A DNA stretch of 64,000 nt from contig CM075653.1 of NCBI GenBank assembly GCA_037953625.1, forward strand, positions 7,378,001 through 7,442,000, written 5' to 3'. Numbering within the stretch: position 1 is the stretch's first letter; each line of letters opens with the position of its first letter. The notes below the pieces were generated by a model. That model saw only the letters and a program-made list of their open reading frames with translations, did no database searches and was not told where the DNA came from. This document shows positions 1 through 11,813 of this stretch, piece after piece. The stretch comes from Crotalaria pallida (Eukaryota; Streptophyta; Magnoliopsida; Fabales; Fabaceae). Made by a program: the position numbers and the translations under genes.

Positions 1-237
1 TTCTATGGTTGTTTGTTCTATTTTATAAAGGGAATATGACATGCGATTAATAAGTGAAACATTTTGATTCCCATTAAAAGGGATGTAACCAAAGTGAACA
101 GAATATAACATCTTGTTACATCATGTTCTCTCTGTGCTACCTTTATGTATTTTAAGTGCTCTTTCACTTATTATTTTTATCTGTTATTTTCTGATCACAA
201 AGTAGTTAACTTTTTCAATGTTGCTATTGCTTTTCAG
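1..237 (+). other. Intron of the ankyrin-TPR gene
   Basis: T-rich sequence with a polypyrimidine tract ending in an AG acceptor at 236-237. No coding signal; the upstream exon lies outside the window. Confidence 0.7.
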
Positions 238-3200
238 GCGAGACTGCACTCATTCATGCTGCTCGCCAAGGGCACACTGATACTGCTAAATATCTTATTG
301 ACCGTGGTGCTAATCCTACTATAGCTAGCAGTTTGGGGGCTACAGCGTTGCACCATTCTGCCGGGATAGGTCTGTTTTCACTTATCTATTTAGCTTTTTC
401 CATGCTTTTGTACGAAAAGAAATTAGCTTTAAATCTAGTTTCATGATATCTTGTTTGGTTTCGTCTTCTGATTTTGTTATTATCTGTGCTTCCTTGCAGG
501 AGATATTGAACTGCTCAAGCATTTGCTTTCCAGAGTAGTTAATCCTGATATAGAAAGTGATGCAGGGACACCTTTGGTTTGGGCTGCAGGTCATGCCCAA
601 GAAGCTGCTGTCAGCGTTCTGTTAGAACATGGTGCAAATGTATGTCTGCATTTATTTTCATTTACTTTGTATTTGAAAGTTTTATCTGAGAACTTTTATT
701 ATTCTGATGGAATTTTATATCCGTTTAGTTGGATATGTGCAGTGTCACTTAGTGTTAACTGTTTATGTATTTTGTTTGGTTTCTTTTTAGTTTTTACATA
801 TTTAGATCTTTTAACTTCAGGATCTGTAAACATATGAAGAATAATCATTCAACCACACATCAGTATTCAATATGCTATAGTTGCAGGAACTTTTTCTTAT
901 TTCCTCTTCACTAGTTGTATGCATAGATTAGTGCATTCAGCCGAAGTTTTATTAATTTGCTTTCTTATCGAGATCTTGTTTAAATGGTTGACTAGGATTA
1001 ATGACCCTAGGCTTAATTTATTCTTGACTACCTAATAAGACAATGCCTTGGATCTTGTTCATTATGCACTCTAAGAACATGTCTATTATAGTTCGCCCCC
1101 CTCCTTGTTTGCATGTGTAATGGTATAATTAAACAAATTATCATCTATAAGTATGCTCTGTTGAAATGAGGTTGTGATTTGTTTTTCGATTTATATCACT
1201 ATTCTATTAGTATAACAGCTATAATAGTGTCCCTATCATCTTGTTTATTTTGTTGCAGCCTAATGCTGAAACTGATGATGGTATTACTCCACTACTTTCA
1301 TCTGTAGCTGCTGGTTCGCTGGGATGCTTGGAGCTTTTAATTCAGGTTCCATATCTTTCTTATACTTCTAGTCTTCTATTATATTTATGGAATTTTAATG
1401 CTAAATTTAAACTTCTGTTTCCATGTTGTATATTCAAAGGCATTAGTATGCTTAGTATTACAAAATTGTAATGGGAAATAGAGCTAGTGGTAGGGATTAT
1501 GTATAAAAAGTCAGCTCGGTGCATGAGGTTCTAATGTTCTATCCAATCAGGTATAGGGAGGGTAGATGTATGTGGCCTTTACCCACAAACGGAGAAGTTG
1601 TTTTTAGGATTTCATCATGCGACTTTTGGGTTCCAAGTCAGCAACCTTACCATAGCAACGAGGCTCACCCTCGGTAGGGAATATGTAGAACGGACTACAT
1701 ATAGGTAATAAGACAGAGAAAGGTGAGTCATGTAGGTAAAATATGTTGAAAGACTTTTCCAGTGCATCTGGCTTTGTAAAATTTTTTCTGGTTTCTGTGG
1801 ATGTGTGTTCGTGGGTATTTATGTTGTTTTGGTATTACTTTCTTCATACATGTTTTCTTCCTTGTGCGCCATCCATATCCCCTAATATTTGAATTTTATT
1901 GTATACAGGCAGGTGGTAAAGTAAATATAAGTGCTGGTGGAGCAACTCCTTTGCACATTGCAGCCGATAATGGAAGCCTGGAACTTATAAATTGCTTATT
2001 GAAAGCTGGGGCTGACCCTAATGTCGCTGATGAGGTGAGACAGATGTTAATTTCTTTACTGTTTCTGTTTGGCTCATCACATTTTGCTTTTATGATTTTA
2101 GGAATTAGGAGTCATTTGAAAACAAAATAGTGCTAAGAGCTTATTGACTCTAGGAACCCAATTGTAAAAAGAGTGGCAAGAGCCCAAGACAGTACTTAAT
2201 TTTAGTCGTGTTTCTGAGATCTTTCCAAACTTTCAGTATCATTCATGTCTCTCTGCTTGCCACATGCTCTGCCTATAGTTGTGGTGAACACTGCAGTCTC
2301 CTTAATCTTTGGATTTAAATTTGCCATCTGTTTCCATTACAGGATGGTGTCAAGCCTATACAGGTTGCAGCTGCTAGGGGCAATCGTGCAGCTGTTGAGA
2401 TATTGTTCCCGTTGACATCCAAAGTTGATACTGTTCCTACATGGACCACTGATGGGATACTTGAGTACATGCAATCCGAAACTAATAAGGTACTGATATC
2501 CTAAACTTTTCTTTTATGTCAATGGGACTGAGCTAAGACATATTTTCCGAAAAGTCAAATAACTATGCTTTCTTTTGAATGAGTTGGCACAAAATCATGT
2601 TTGCAATGGTTAGAGCACTCTCTTGAAATACCGGCATTTGATTGGTAGATTTGTAGATTGTCCAGAAGTAAATATGTCCTGCATTTATTTTGTTGTAAAG
2701 AAAAGGACACTCTAGAATTTGAAAGTAATTTTACAAAATTTAATGCCAAGGAATAGAACATACCATCTGCACAAGCCAACCAGCAAATATTCAGTCCTCC
2801 AACAAATAATGGGACTGTATACACTTATTCCACTACTAAAATTCTCAGTTTGTTAACTTTTTTTTCCTTTCAATTTTTACCTGCATGTAGCTCAATCATA
2901 TTATACTCAATCTCAACTTTCAGAAATTGACAAAGTTCAGATCTTGGTAGTTTTACTTAATATTTATGAGTTAAATATGCAGGATGAAACAATAAATGCT
3001 GTGGAAACCAGTCGGCCCAAGGATACTTTGTCCAAGGAGAAAAATGTCCCAGAGGTGTGCTTTTCTTTCATTAACTGTATATTAGCTTACCTTTATTAAG
3101 TGAGTGTATTACAGCTGAACTTTGATTGTAAATAGCTGCACACACAATATAAATGTAGAAGAAATATGTAACTCCGATTTAATTATGTATATTCAACCAA

Positions 3201-4841
3201 AAGGATTTTCTCTCTTGATCTCTCTCTTATCTGTTAAATTTGTATTGCTTCAAAAGATTCTGCATTGTTTTTGTTTGCCATTGCATTCATCCAAAGTTTT
3301 TAGGTTGGTATTTACAAAAAAGGCTCTATAGGGCTCTTTCTTCTTTGGGTTCTGTTTAAAACTCTTCTGGTTGATTATACCACATAAGTTATGTGTACTT
3401 GCTTAAACTTTCTTAAAAGAAATTTGAGTTTTTAATGAACTCTGTCTAGTTTGTAATCAGTGACGAATTGTTCGTCCTTATAATAAAAATGTCATATTTT
3501 GAAATTTTGAACTAGTCATCTGTGTATTTGTTTATTGTTTCTCAACTTATCTAGGTAGCACCTGAAGTCAAAAAGAGAGCAGCTGAAGCAAAATCAAGAG
3601 GGGATGATGCCTTTAAAAGCAAAGACTTTCACACGGCCATAGATTCATATACACAAGTAAAGTCACCTGATCTCTTATTTGACACTTGAATTTCTTCCTG
3701 TTCTGCAACTTAAATTTGTATTACTTCTCTTCCACAAGTTCATATCATGCCTCCTGTTAGTTATATGTCTCAATCATGTTTTTGTGCAGTGTTTACTAGA
3801 CATGCATGCGTATCTAGCATAGTTTGAGAAAACTAACTGCATGTATTTGAAACATTATAATTTATATGATATGATGATCAATTTCTGAAATATTTTTGTT
3901 TGTTTTCTTGCAGGCAATTGATCTGGATCCCACTGATGCTACTCTACTATCCAATAGAAGTCTTTGCTGGATAAGGTTGGGTCAGGCTGAGCAAGCTTTA
4001 GCTGATGCAAAGGCCTGCAGAGCATTACGACCAGATTGGCCAAAAGCTTGTTATAGGGAAGGGGCGGCTTTGCGTGTGTTGCAGGCATGCTATCCAGAAA
4101 CCCTTTGCACTTTGACATTAGCAGCATGATATGTGATTCACATTTCTAAAATTTCTTCTCATTTGTCTATCCTTGTTACAGAAATTTGATGAAGCTGCAA
4201 ATGCTTTTTACGAGGGAGTAACGCTTGATCCTGAAAACAAGGAGCTTGTAAATGCGTTCAGGTCATCATACTATTTTACATGTTGACACTTGTTGGCATA
4301 ATATAGGCACACACTAAATTAGGGTCCAATTGTTTATGCTTAAAAAAAGTGATTCTAAGATACTAGAAAATGTGATATTTTTACGAAGCTGAAAAATATA
4401 GCTTCTCATAAAGATGGATTTCAGCTCTTTTTTTTTTTCGAACTGCTTTTTCGTAAAAACCCAACCAAATAAGCATGTAAATGTCGTAACTCGTAAGTGA
4501 TATGTTTTCACAAAAATTACTTTTTTTTTTGGTGAAAAAGTCTAAACAAATGGACCCTTAATGTGAAATATGTTAAGATTACTCTGCCTATGACCTTCCT
4601 TTGTGCATGATTTTTGAGGCAAACTTGAAACAAATAACTGAGACATTCATGATAAAGTTGTAGAGCATGGTCATCTTACATTTTCAGCCTAGCACATCCA
4701 TAGGAGTCTTTAATGTGCTAGTTAGTTCATGAAAATCATTTATATGTGTGTTGTTTCTCTTTCTCATTGTGTGTGATCTTTTGCAGGGAAGCTGTAGAAG
4801 CTGGGAGGAAATTTCATGGCACCACTGAGAATAAATCATAG
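238..4841 (+). CDS. Ankyrin-repeat/TPR protein, C-terminal ten exons (5' part outside window)
   Basis: Ten exons join in frame: 238-369, 500-639, 1259-1345, 1909-2034, 2343-2489, 2983-3054, 3555-3656, 3914-4084, 4182-4261 and 4787-4841, giving the last 369 residues; exon 238 starts with two bases of a split codon, so the start is upstream. The first five exons encode ankyrin repeats (motifs such as GATALHHSAG, GATPLHIAADNGSLELI). After a charged linker, exons 7-10 encode a three-motif TPR domain (KSRGDDAFKSKDFHTAI, LLSNRSLCWIRLGQ, WPKACYREGAALR). N, K and R stand at positions used by carboxylate-clamp TPRs that bind Hsp70/Hsp90 tails, but the first-helix Asn is Asp. The arrangement matches plant ankyrin-TPR proteins of the At3g04710 type; a chaperone-adaptor role is inferred. 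Intron 8 (4085-4181) has a GC donor. The rest of the gene is ordinary GT-AG. Confidence 0.9.
1504..1672 (-). mobile_element. Au-type SINE in intron 3
   Basis: Read on the minus strand this 169-bp segment begins with a tRNA-like head (GAGCCTCGTTGCTATGGTAA, matching the A-box end of Au SINEs), has a B-box-like GGAACCC and ends with the conserved family tail around GCACCGAGCTGACTTTTTAT. It is flanked by 15-bp direct repeats, 1489-1503 and 1673-1687 (GGTAGGGATTATGTA against GGTAGGGAATATGTA, one mismatch), the expected target-site duplication. The family is non-autonomous and uses LINE machinery. Confidence 0.8.
4322..4557. mobile_element. Tourist-like (PIF/Harbinger) MITE in intron 9
   Basis: A 236-bp AT-rich segment with terminal inverted repeats, GGGTCCAATTGTTTATGCTT at the left and GGGTCCATTTGTTTAGACTT on the opposite strand at the right. 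Both ends are flanked by TTA (4319-4321, 4558-4560), the 3-bp target preference of PIF/Harbinger. No ORF. Confidence 0.75.
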
Positions 4842-4911
4842 TTGAGCCTTTGACATTTGCCAATGTGTCGTAGTAGAGAGAATAGACCTAAACATCATAG
4901 ATGGTGTAGGA

Positions 4912-5055
4912 GAAATTATTGGATGATTTCGAACTAATGATCTATGATACATATTCACCATTGATTATGTATTGTTGAGTAAAATTATGAGTTTATTTCA
5001 AATCAATGGTGAAAGTGTGCTCTAGACCATTGGTTCGACACCATATAATAATTTC
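4912..5055. repeat. Long imperfect inverted repeat just after the ankyrin-TPR stop
   Basis: Arms 4912-4966 and 5001-5055 (55 nt each) are reverse complements at 43 of 55 positions, and several mismatches would be G:U pairs in RNA. The spacer is 34 nt. It starts 71 nt after the stop codon, so it probably lies in the 3' UTR. No clear target duplication is seen. Confidence 0.75.
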
Positions 5056-5269
5056 TTGTGGCCTTATCTATGTATTCCAGTTTTCTCTTTTTTAAATTCA
5101 TTAATGAGGTACAGTGGTGCATGGAGTGAAGCTAGTTTTATCTTTTTTTCATTATTAAAATATAATGCTTATTTGATTTCTTAGAAAATTCTTGCATTTA
5201 ATTAAAAGTAATTGTATGCTGTTTAACTTTCTTTCACCATTGTTATTTTTGGTTACTCCTTATGAAAGA
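5056..5269. other. AT-rich intergenic spacer
   Basis: No gene, repeat border or RNA seen between the hairpin and the first tandem unit. Confidence 0.5.
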
Positions 5270-5611
5270 ATAAAAAGATGGGTATTAGAGATTATAGTCA
5301 GTGATTGTACATATATTTATTTTAAATAATATTAGTTAGAAATAAAACAAAAAAATAACTAAAATTTTAGTAAAATTATATTCTCCAAAAGGATCACATT
5401 TTGTTGCGTTTTAATGAATATGGAAAAAAAAAAAATTCTTAAGCTCTCAAACTTGTTAATTTACTATTCTTGAAAATAGATAGGAATATTACTTAGAAAA
5501 GAAATAAGTATTTTTATGAATTTCAAAAATCACATTATTTTTTTCTGTTTTTTTTTATTATTATGAGCAAATATTTTGACGTAGAAGAGGGAGATGGAAA
5601 TTTTGCATGTT

Positions 5612-5682
5612 TTAGGAATCGAATGAACCTACGTGCTTTTACATCATGTACCGCAACTCTATCAACTGAGCTAGTTATTGGG
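5612..5682 (-). other. tRNA-like A-box/B-box segment, unit 1
   Basis: On the minus strand it reads TAGCTCAGTTGATAGAG (good D-arm/A box) and then GTAGGTTCATTCGATTCCTA about 20 nt on, a T-arm with four extra loop bases. The acceptor ends do not pair, so this is a tRNA-derived relic or SINE head, not a functional tRNA. The same segment recurs in every unit. Confidence 0.45.
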
Positions 5683-5975
5683 GACTTTCATGTATAATTC
5701 TTTTGTTTAGGTAGGGCTAAATTAGTTGTTTAGACTTTTATTTGCTCGAAAACTAGGATTGACCAAAGGTCTAATGCTATGAACTGCATCATTTCTTGCG
5801 CTCAATGCAAGAATATTGTAGAAATTATTAACTGACTAGTGTAATTCCATCACAATAACATAATTCATAGAAATTTTGTAACTTGTTTTGAAAATGGGTG
5901 CGCTAAGCTCTTAATAAATATAACAGAAGATGTTAACCATTCAAATTGTTAAAATACAAGTTCATCAAAGAGGGA

Positions 5976-6377
5976 TTAAGCATCGGCACAATTGTTCCAA
6001 ATTTGGGTATATCTCTCATAAATTTGGACTTCTTCTGCTTCGGAAGGTGGCTTTGCTATTAAAGCATATATTGTCAAGCTTTGATGGCAATGTTTACCCA
6101 AGTCATGCACAAGGTTATTACAACAATATGTGCTAACCGTTTCATTACCAAAAAAAATTCCAAAGTAGATCTGACTACCACAATGTGGATGCAGCTTAGC
6201 TGCACAACTCTTCGACAAATCTACAATTGATGATGTTGACGAGCTTGGAGCATCACTATACTCAATAGCAGGGCCCTCAGATGACTTTAGAAATTGGAAT
6301 GAAGCTCTTGTTTTCATCGACAAAGTAATCATCACCGAAAAGACAACTATTAGATAGAAGTTATTGAATGTTGCCAT
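5976..6377 (-). CDS. ECA1/prolamin-like secreted cysteine-rich protein, copy 1
   Basis: 133 codons, no intron. The N-terminus (MATFNNFYLIVVFSVMITLS) is a hydrophobic signal peptide of about 25 residues. The mature part has six cysteines in the order C-x7-C-x18-CC-x10-C-x32-C, as in the ECA1 gametogenesis-related/Prolamin_like family (PF05617), which includes egg-cell-secreted peptides. A secreted role in reproductive tissue is inferred from the family only. The frame runs 19 codons further upstream but contains no ATG there (it opens with TTG), and a TATA box lies 74 nt before this ATG, so the ATG at 6377 is chosen. This copy has Tyr rather than Asp before the CC pair and a Ser-rich SSSTSS segment. 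Confidence 0.85.
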   Translation of the reverse strand: MATFNNFYLIVVFSVMITLSMKTRASFQFLKSSEGPAIEYSDAPSSSTSSIVDLSKSCAAKLHPHCGSQIYFGIFFGNETVSTYCCNNLVHDLGKHCHQSLTIYALIAKPPSEAEEVQIYERYTQIWNNCADA

Positions 6378-6450
6378 GACTTTTCGAAAAGAAATTTTGT
6401 TCGTGGGATTGTAGAGCTTTGTTGGTGATAGCAAGTGAATTGTAGGAGTT

Positions 6451-6458
6451 TATTTATA
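6451..6458 (-). promoter_or_regulatory. TATA box of prolamin-like copy 1
   Basis: TATAAATA on the minus strand, 74 nt upstream of the ATG, conserved in all five units. Confidence 0.65.
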
Positions 6459-7017
6459 GTTTACAAAGTATCCAATAATTAACCTTAATATCATCAATGA
6501 CTTTTTATCAACATTAATAAAACGAAAAAAAACATAAATTATACTATTTAAGTAAAACTTTTAACCGGTTTTTTTTATCATTCTTTATTTTTTGAGTTAT
6601 GAAAAAGTGTTTTTAACGTAGTTGAAGAAATTTACAATACAAATTCAATTATTTATTACTTTATAGAAATAACTACATTGTAATCATGACAATGAATCTT
6701 TGAAATATATAAAAATGGTTTTAAATAGTCAAAATAAAAGACATGAAGTTTAATATTTAAAGAAAAATTCATTTACTTGTATTGATAAATTTCTCAACTT
6801 GGAAAAAGAAAACTTTTAATGTTGGTATTAACATGCTCAAGAAAAATATCGAAATCCGATACCAAAAATTAAATGAAGAAATGAAGCAAAACGAATACGA
6901 AATGTCATCATCAAATTTTATAAATTCAGTCAAGTTCTGTGGATGAAGACACAACTCAAACATTAGGTTGGAAATAAAGACTAAAAATCACTATCAATGA
7001 TTCTAGATATCGAAAAA

Positions 7018-7044
7018 GGGGTGGGTGGGGTGGGGTGGGTGGGG
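7018..7044 (+). repeat. G-quadruplex-type G-run tract in unit 1
   Basis: Six runs of three or four G separated by single T. The other units have only two or three such runs at the same place, so this copy expanded by slippage. Confidence 0.6.
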
Positions 7045-8284
7045 AGGCTAGGTGCTCTTCCTTTTTATTTCATTTTATATTAATCCCTATGACATTGAAA
7101 GTCATTGAGACCAAATAAAACAATGATTAAGATGATTACGTGAGACGAGACAATACTGAAGCCAAGGTAGCAATTGATGACACAAGGAAACTAGTGCAAG
7201 GGTTTATTAAAAATATAGAAGGACTAGAGAAAAAATTACAAACAAAAAACCACATAAAAGGTAGGAATTCACAATCGTCGTGAAAAATGATTTAGTGGTG
7301 TCAAGAAGATGAGTATGATCACTTAGATTAGGCAAGCAACGACTAAGGAAGAACTACGATAAACTGGACAATGTTGAGGCAATAAAACCTAAGCATTTTT
7401 CATTGCCATCAATAATCGATATGAGATAGTAAACTGAGTTGGGGCGACAATGGTCTCACGGTTGGTGTTAGTTGTGGTTGTGACAGTGATTTTGGACGAA
7501 AAGGGAATGGAAAGGGTTTTGCGGTTTAAGATTGTGGCCATACATAAATGTTGAGGCAGAAGACAAGAGGGAGTGTGGAGGCAGAGAGAGAGAGAGGTAG
7601 AAAGTCAAGGGTACCAAATGTTAAGACGTGTAGGTTAGCTTCTTCATTTTAATTTCACTATGTTTTGGGAGTGATGAATGTTTTTTTTTTAGTGGTTCTC
7701 TCTATTTAAAAATATTTTTGGGTAAAGATTCATTTTAATTTTTATGTGAATTGCTTTTGTAGCATGAGTAGTGATAGAAATGGTCTAGTTGAGCTTATAT
7801 GGGAAAGACCCATTTTTTAGTCTTAATTGGATAATTCAAGTTATTCTATGATCAAATTGTGTTAGATGATGTAAATGCGTGAGTTCTTTAATTGCTACTA
7901 ATAGCTAAAATGAAATTTGCATTAAATATTATAATAAAAAGGAAGATGAGTATTAGAGATTATAATCAGTGCGTGATTGTACATATATTTATTTTAAATA
8001 ATATTATTTAGAAATAAAACAAAAAAATAACTAACATTTTAGTAACACTTATATTCTCCAAAAGAATCACATTTTGATGCGCTTTAATGAATATGAAAAA
8101 AAAATTCTTAAGCTCTCAAACTTGTTAATTTACTTTTCTTGAAAATAGATAGGAATATTACTTAGAAAAGAAATATTTTTTTTTACGAATTTCAAAAATC
8201 AGATTATTTTTTTCTTTGCTTTTTTTTTTTTTATTATGAGCAAATATTTTGAAGTAGAAGAGGGAGATGGAAATTTTGCATGTT

Positions 8285-8354
8285 TTAGGAATCGAATGAA
8301 CCTACGTGCTTGCACTTCATGTACCGCAACTCTATCAACTGAGCTAGTTATTGG
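8285..8354 (-). other. tRNA-like segment, unit 2
   Basis: Same A-box and enlarged T-arm as in unit 1. The region between the arms differs slightly (TGCACTTCATG). Non-functional as a tRNA for the same reasons. Confidence 0.45.
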
Positions 8355-8658
8355 GGACTTTCATGTATAGTTCTTTTGTTAAGCTAGGGAAAAATTAGGT
8401 GTTTAGACTTTTATTTGCTCGAAAACTAAGATTGACCAAAGGTCTAATGCTATGAACTGCATCATAGGGTCATCATTTCTTGCGCTTAATGCAAGAATAT
8501 TGTAGAAATTATTAACTGATTAGTGTAATTCCATCACAATAACATAATTCATAGAAATTTTGTAACTTGTTTTGAAAATGGTGCGCTAAGCTCTTAATAA
8601 ATATAACAGAAGATGTTAACCATTCAAATTGTTAAAATACAAGTTCATCAAAGAGGGA

Positions 8659-9060
8659 TTAAGCATCGGCACAATTGTTCCAAATTTGGGTATATCTCTC
8701 ATAAATTTGGACTTCTTCTGCTTCGGAAGGTGGCTTTGCTATTAAAGCATATATTGTCAAGCTTTGATGGCAATGTTTACCCAAGTCATGCACAAGGTTA
8801 TTACAACAATCTGTGCTAACTGTTTCATTACCAAAAAAAATTCCAAAGTAGATCTGACTATCACAATGTGGATGCAGCTTAGCTGCACAACTCTTCGACA
8901 AATCTACAATTGATGATGTTGACGGGCTTGGAGCATCACTATACTCAATAGCAGGGCCCTCAGATGACTTTAGAAATTGGAATGAAGCTCTTGTTTTCAT
9001 CGACAAAGTAATCATCACGGAAAAGACAACTATTAGATAGAAGTTATTGAATGTTGCCAT
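8659..9060 (-). CDS. ECA1/prolamin-like secreted cysteine-rich protein, copy 2
   Basis: 133 codons with the same signal peptide and six-cysteine framework as copy 1. Distinguishing residues are HPHCDSQ (Asp where the others have Gly) and Asp before the CC pair. A one-base change in the leader removes the spurious upstream extension of the frame seen in copy 1, which supports the internal ATG as the real start in all copies. Confidence 0.85.
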   Translation of the reverse strand: MATFNNFYLIVVFSVMITLSMKTRASFQFLKSSEGPAIEYSDAPSPSTSSIVDLSKSCAAKLHPHCDSQIYFGIFFGNETVSTDCCNNLVHDLGKHCHQSLTIYALIAKPPSEAEEVQIYERYTQIWNNCADA

Positions 9061-9132
9061 GACTTTTCGAAAAAAATTTTGTTTGTGGGATTGTAGAGCT
9101 TTGTTGGTAATAGCAAGTGACTCGTAGGAGTT

Positions 9133-9140
9133 TATTTATA
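9133..9140 (-). promoter_or_regulatory. TATA box of prolamin-like copy 2
   Basis: TATAAATA at the same distance from the ATG as in copy 1. Confidence 0.65.
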
Positions 9141-10955
9141 GTTTACAAAGTAGCCAATAATTAACCTTAATATCATCAATGACTTTTTATCAACATTTAT
9201 AAAACGTAAAAAACATAAATTATAATATTTAAGTTAAACTTTTAACCGTTTTTTTATCATTCTTTATTTAATTTTTTGAGTTATGAAAAAGTGTTTTAAA
9301 CGTAGTTGAAGAAATTTACAATATAAATTCAATTATTTATTACTTTATAGAATTAACTACATTGTAATCATTACAATGAAATCTTTGAAATATATAAAAA
9401 TGGTTTTAAATAGACAAAATAAAAGACATGAAGTTTTATATTTAAAGAAAAATTCATTTACTTTTATTGATAAATTTATCAACTTGGAAAAAGAAAAATT
9501 TTAATGTTGGTATTAACATGCTAAAAAAAAATATCGAAATGCGATACCAAAAATTAAATGAAGAAATGAAGCAAAACCAACACCAAATGTCATCATCAAA
9601 TTTTATCCTGAACAGAGAGTGACTAAATTCAGTCAAGTTCTGTGGATGATGACACAACTCAAACATTAGGTTTTAAATAAAGACTAAAAATCACTATCAA
9701 TGATTCTAGATATCGAAAAAGGGGTGGGTGGGGGAGGCTAGGTGCTCTACCTTTTTATTTCATTTTATATTATTCCCTATGACACTGAAAGAGTCATTGA
9801 GTCCAAATAAAAAGATGATTTAGATGATTACGTGAGACAATACTGAAGCCAAGGTAGCCATTGATAACACTAGGAAACTAGTGCAAGGGTTTATTAAAAA
9901 TATAGAAAGACTAGAGAAAAAAATTACAAACAAAAAACCACATAAAAGGTAGGAATTCACAATCATCGTGAAAAATGATTTAGTGATGTCGAGAAGATGA
10001 GTATGATCACTTAGATCAGGCAAGCAACGACTAAGGAAGAATTACGGTAGACTGGACAATGTTGAGGCAACAAAACCTAAGCATTTCTCATTGCCATCAA
10101 TGTCGATATGAGATAGTAAACTGAGTTGGGGCGGAAATGGTCTCATGGTTAGTGTTCGTTGTGGTTGCGACAGTGATTTTGGACGAAAAGGGAATGGAAA
10201 GGGTTTTGCGGTTTAAGATTGTGGCCATACATAAATGTTGAGGCAGAATACAAGAGGGAGTGTGGAGGCAGAGATAGAGGTAGAAAGTAAGGTGTATCCA
10301 ATGTTAAGACGTATAGGTTAGCTTCTTCATTTTAATTTCACTTTGTTTTGGGAGTGATGAATGTTTTTTTAGTGGTTCTCTCTATTTAAAAATATTTTTG
10401 GGTAAAGATTCGCTTTAATGTTTATGTGAATTGCTTTTGTAGCATGAGTAGTGATAGAAAAGGTCTAGTTGAGCTTATATGGGAAAGACCCATTTTTTAG
10501 TCTTATTTGAATAATTCAAGTTATTGTACGATCAAATTGTGTTAGTTGATGTAAATGCGTGTGTTTTAATTGCTACTAATAGCTAAAATGAAATTTGCTT
10601 TAAATATTATAATAAAAAGGAAGATGAGTATTAGAGATTATAATTAGTAATTGTACATATATTTATTTTAAAAAATATTAGTTAGAAATAAAACAAAAAA
10701 AAAAACTAAAATTTTAGTAACAATTATATTCTCCAAAAGGATCACATTTTGTTGCGTTTTAATGAATATGAATAAAAAATTCTTAAGCTCTCAAACTTGT
10801 TAATTTATGTTTCTTGAAAATAGATAGGAATATTACTTAGAAAAGAAATAAGTATTTTTATGAATTTCAAAAATCACATTACTTTTTCTTTGCTTTTTTA
10901 ATTATTATGAGCAAATATTTTGACGTAGAAGAGGGAGATGGAAATTTTGCATGTT

Positions 10956-11025
10956 TTAGGAATCGAATGAACCTACGTGCTTTTACTTCATGTACCGCAA
11001 CTCTATTAACTGAGCTAGTTATTGG
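10956..11025 (-). other. tRNA-like segment, unit 3
   Basis: As in unit 1 with one change in the D-loop side (CTATTAACTGAGC on the plus strand). Confidence 0.45.
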
Positions 11026-11330
11026 GGACTTTCATGTATAATTCTTTTGTTTAGGTAGGGCTTAATTAGTTGTTTATACTTTTATTTGCTCGAAAACTAG
11101 GATTGACCAAAGGTCTAATGCTATGAACTGCATCATAGGGTCATCATTTCTTGCGCTCAATGCAAGAATATTGTAGAAATTATTAACTGATTAGTGTAAT
11201 TCCATCTCAATAACATAATTCATAGAAATTTTGTAACTTGTTTTGAAAATGGGTGCGCTAAGCTCTTAATAAATATAACAGAAGATGTTAACCATTCAAA
11301 TTGTTAAAATACAAGTTCATCAAAGAGGGA

Positions 11331-11732
11331 TTAAGCATCGGCACAATTGTTCCAAATTTGGGTATATCTCTCATAAATTTGGACTTCTTCTGCTTCGGAA
11401 GGTGGCTTTGCTATTAAAGCATATATTGTCAAGCTTTGATGGCAATGTTTACCCAAGTCATGCACAAGGTTATTACAACAATCTGTGCTAACTGTTTCAT
11501 TACCAAAAAAAATTCCAAAGTAGATCTGACTACCACAATATGGATGCAGCTTAGCTGCACAACTCTTCGACAAATCTACAATTGATGATGTTGACGGACT
11601 TGGAGCATCACTATACTCAATAGCAGGGCCTTCAGATGACTTTAGAAATTGGAATGAAGCTCTTGTTTTCATCGACAAAGTAATCATCACCCAAAAGACA
11701 ACTATTAGATAGAAGTTATTGAATGTTGCCAT
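11331..11732 (-). CDS. ECA1/prolamin-like secreted cysteine-rich protein, copy 3
   Basis: 133 codons. Differences from the consensus copy 4 include Trp for Ser in the signal peptide (VVFWVMITL) and HPYCGSQ for HPHCGSQ. All six cysteines are present. The spacer places it with copies 1 and 5. Confidence 0.85.
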   Translation of the reverse strand: MATFNNFYLIVVFWVMITLSMKTRASFQFLKSSEGPAIEYSDAPSPSTSSIVDLSKSCAAKLHPYCGSQIYFGIFFGNETVSTDCCNNLVHDLGKHCHQSLTIYALIAKPPSEAEEVQIYERYTQIWNNCADA

Positions 11733-11805
11733 GACTTTTCGAAAAGAAATTTTGTTCGTGGGATTGTAGAGCTTTGTTGGTGATAGCAAGTGAATCGTAG
11801 GAGTT

Positions 11806-11813
11806 TATTTATA
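11806..11813 (-). promoter_or_regulatory. TATA box of prolamin-like copy 3
   Basis: TATAAATA, same spacing to the ATG as in the other units. Confidence 0.65.

Noticed and set aside
5612..5682. Functional tRNA gene
   Set aside because: The acceptor ends do not pair, the T-loop has extra bases and no clear anticodon arm forms.
6378..6434. N-terminal extension of the prolamin-like copies upstream of MATFNN
   Set aside because: The extension has no ATG (it opens with TTG), is interrupted in copy 2, and would displace the signal peptide from the N-terminus.
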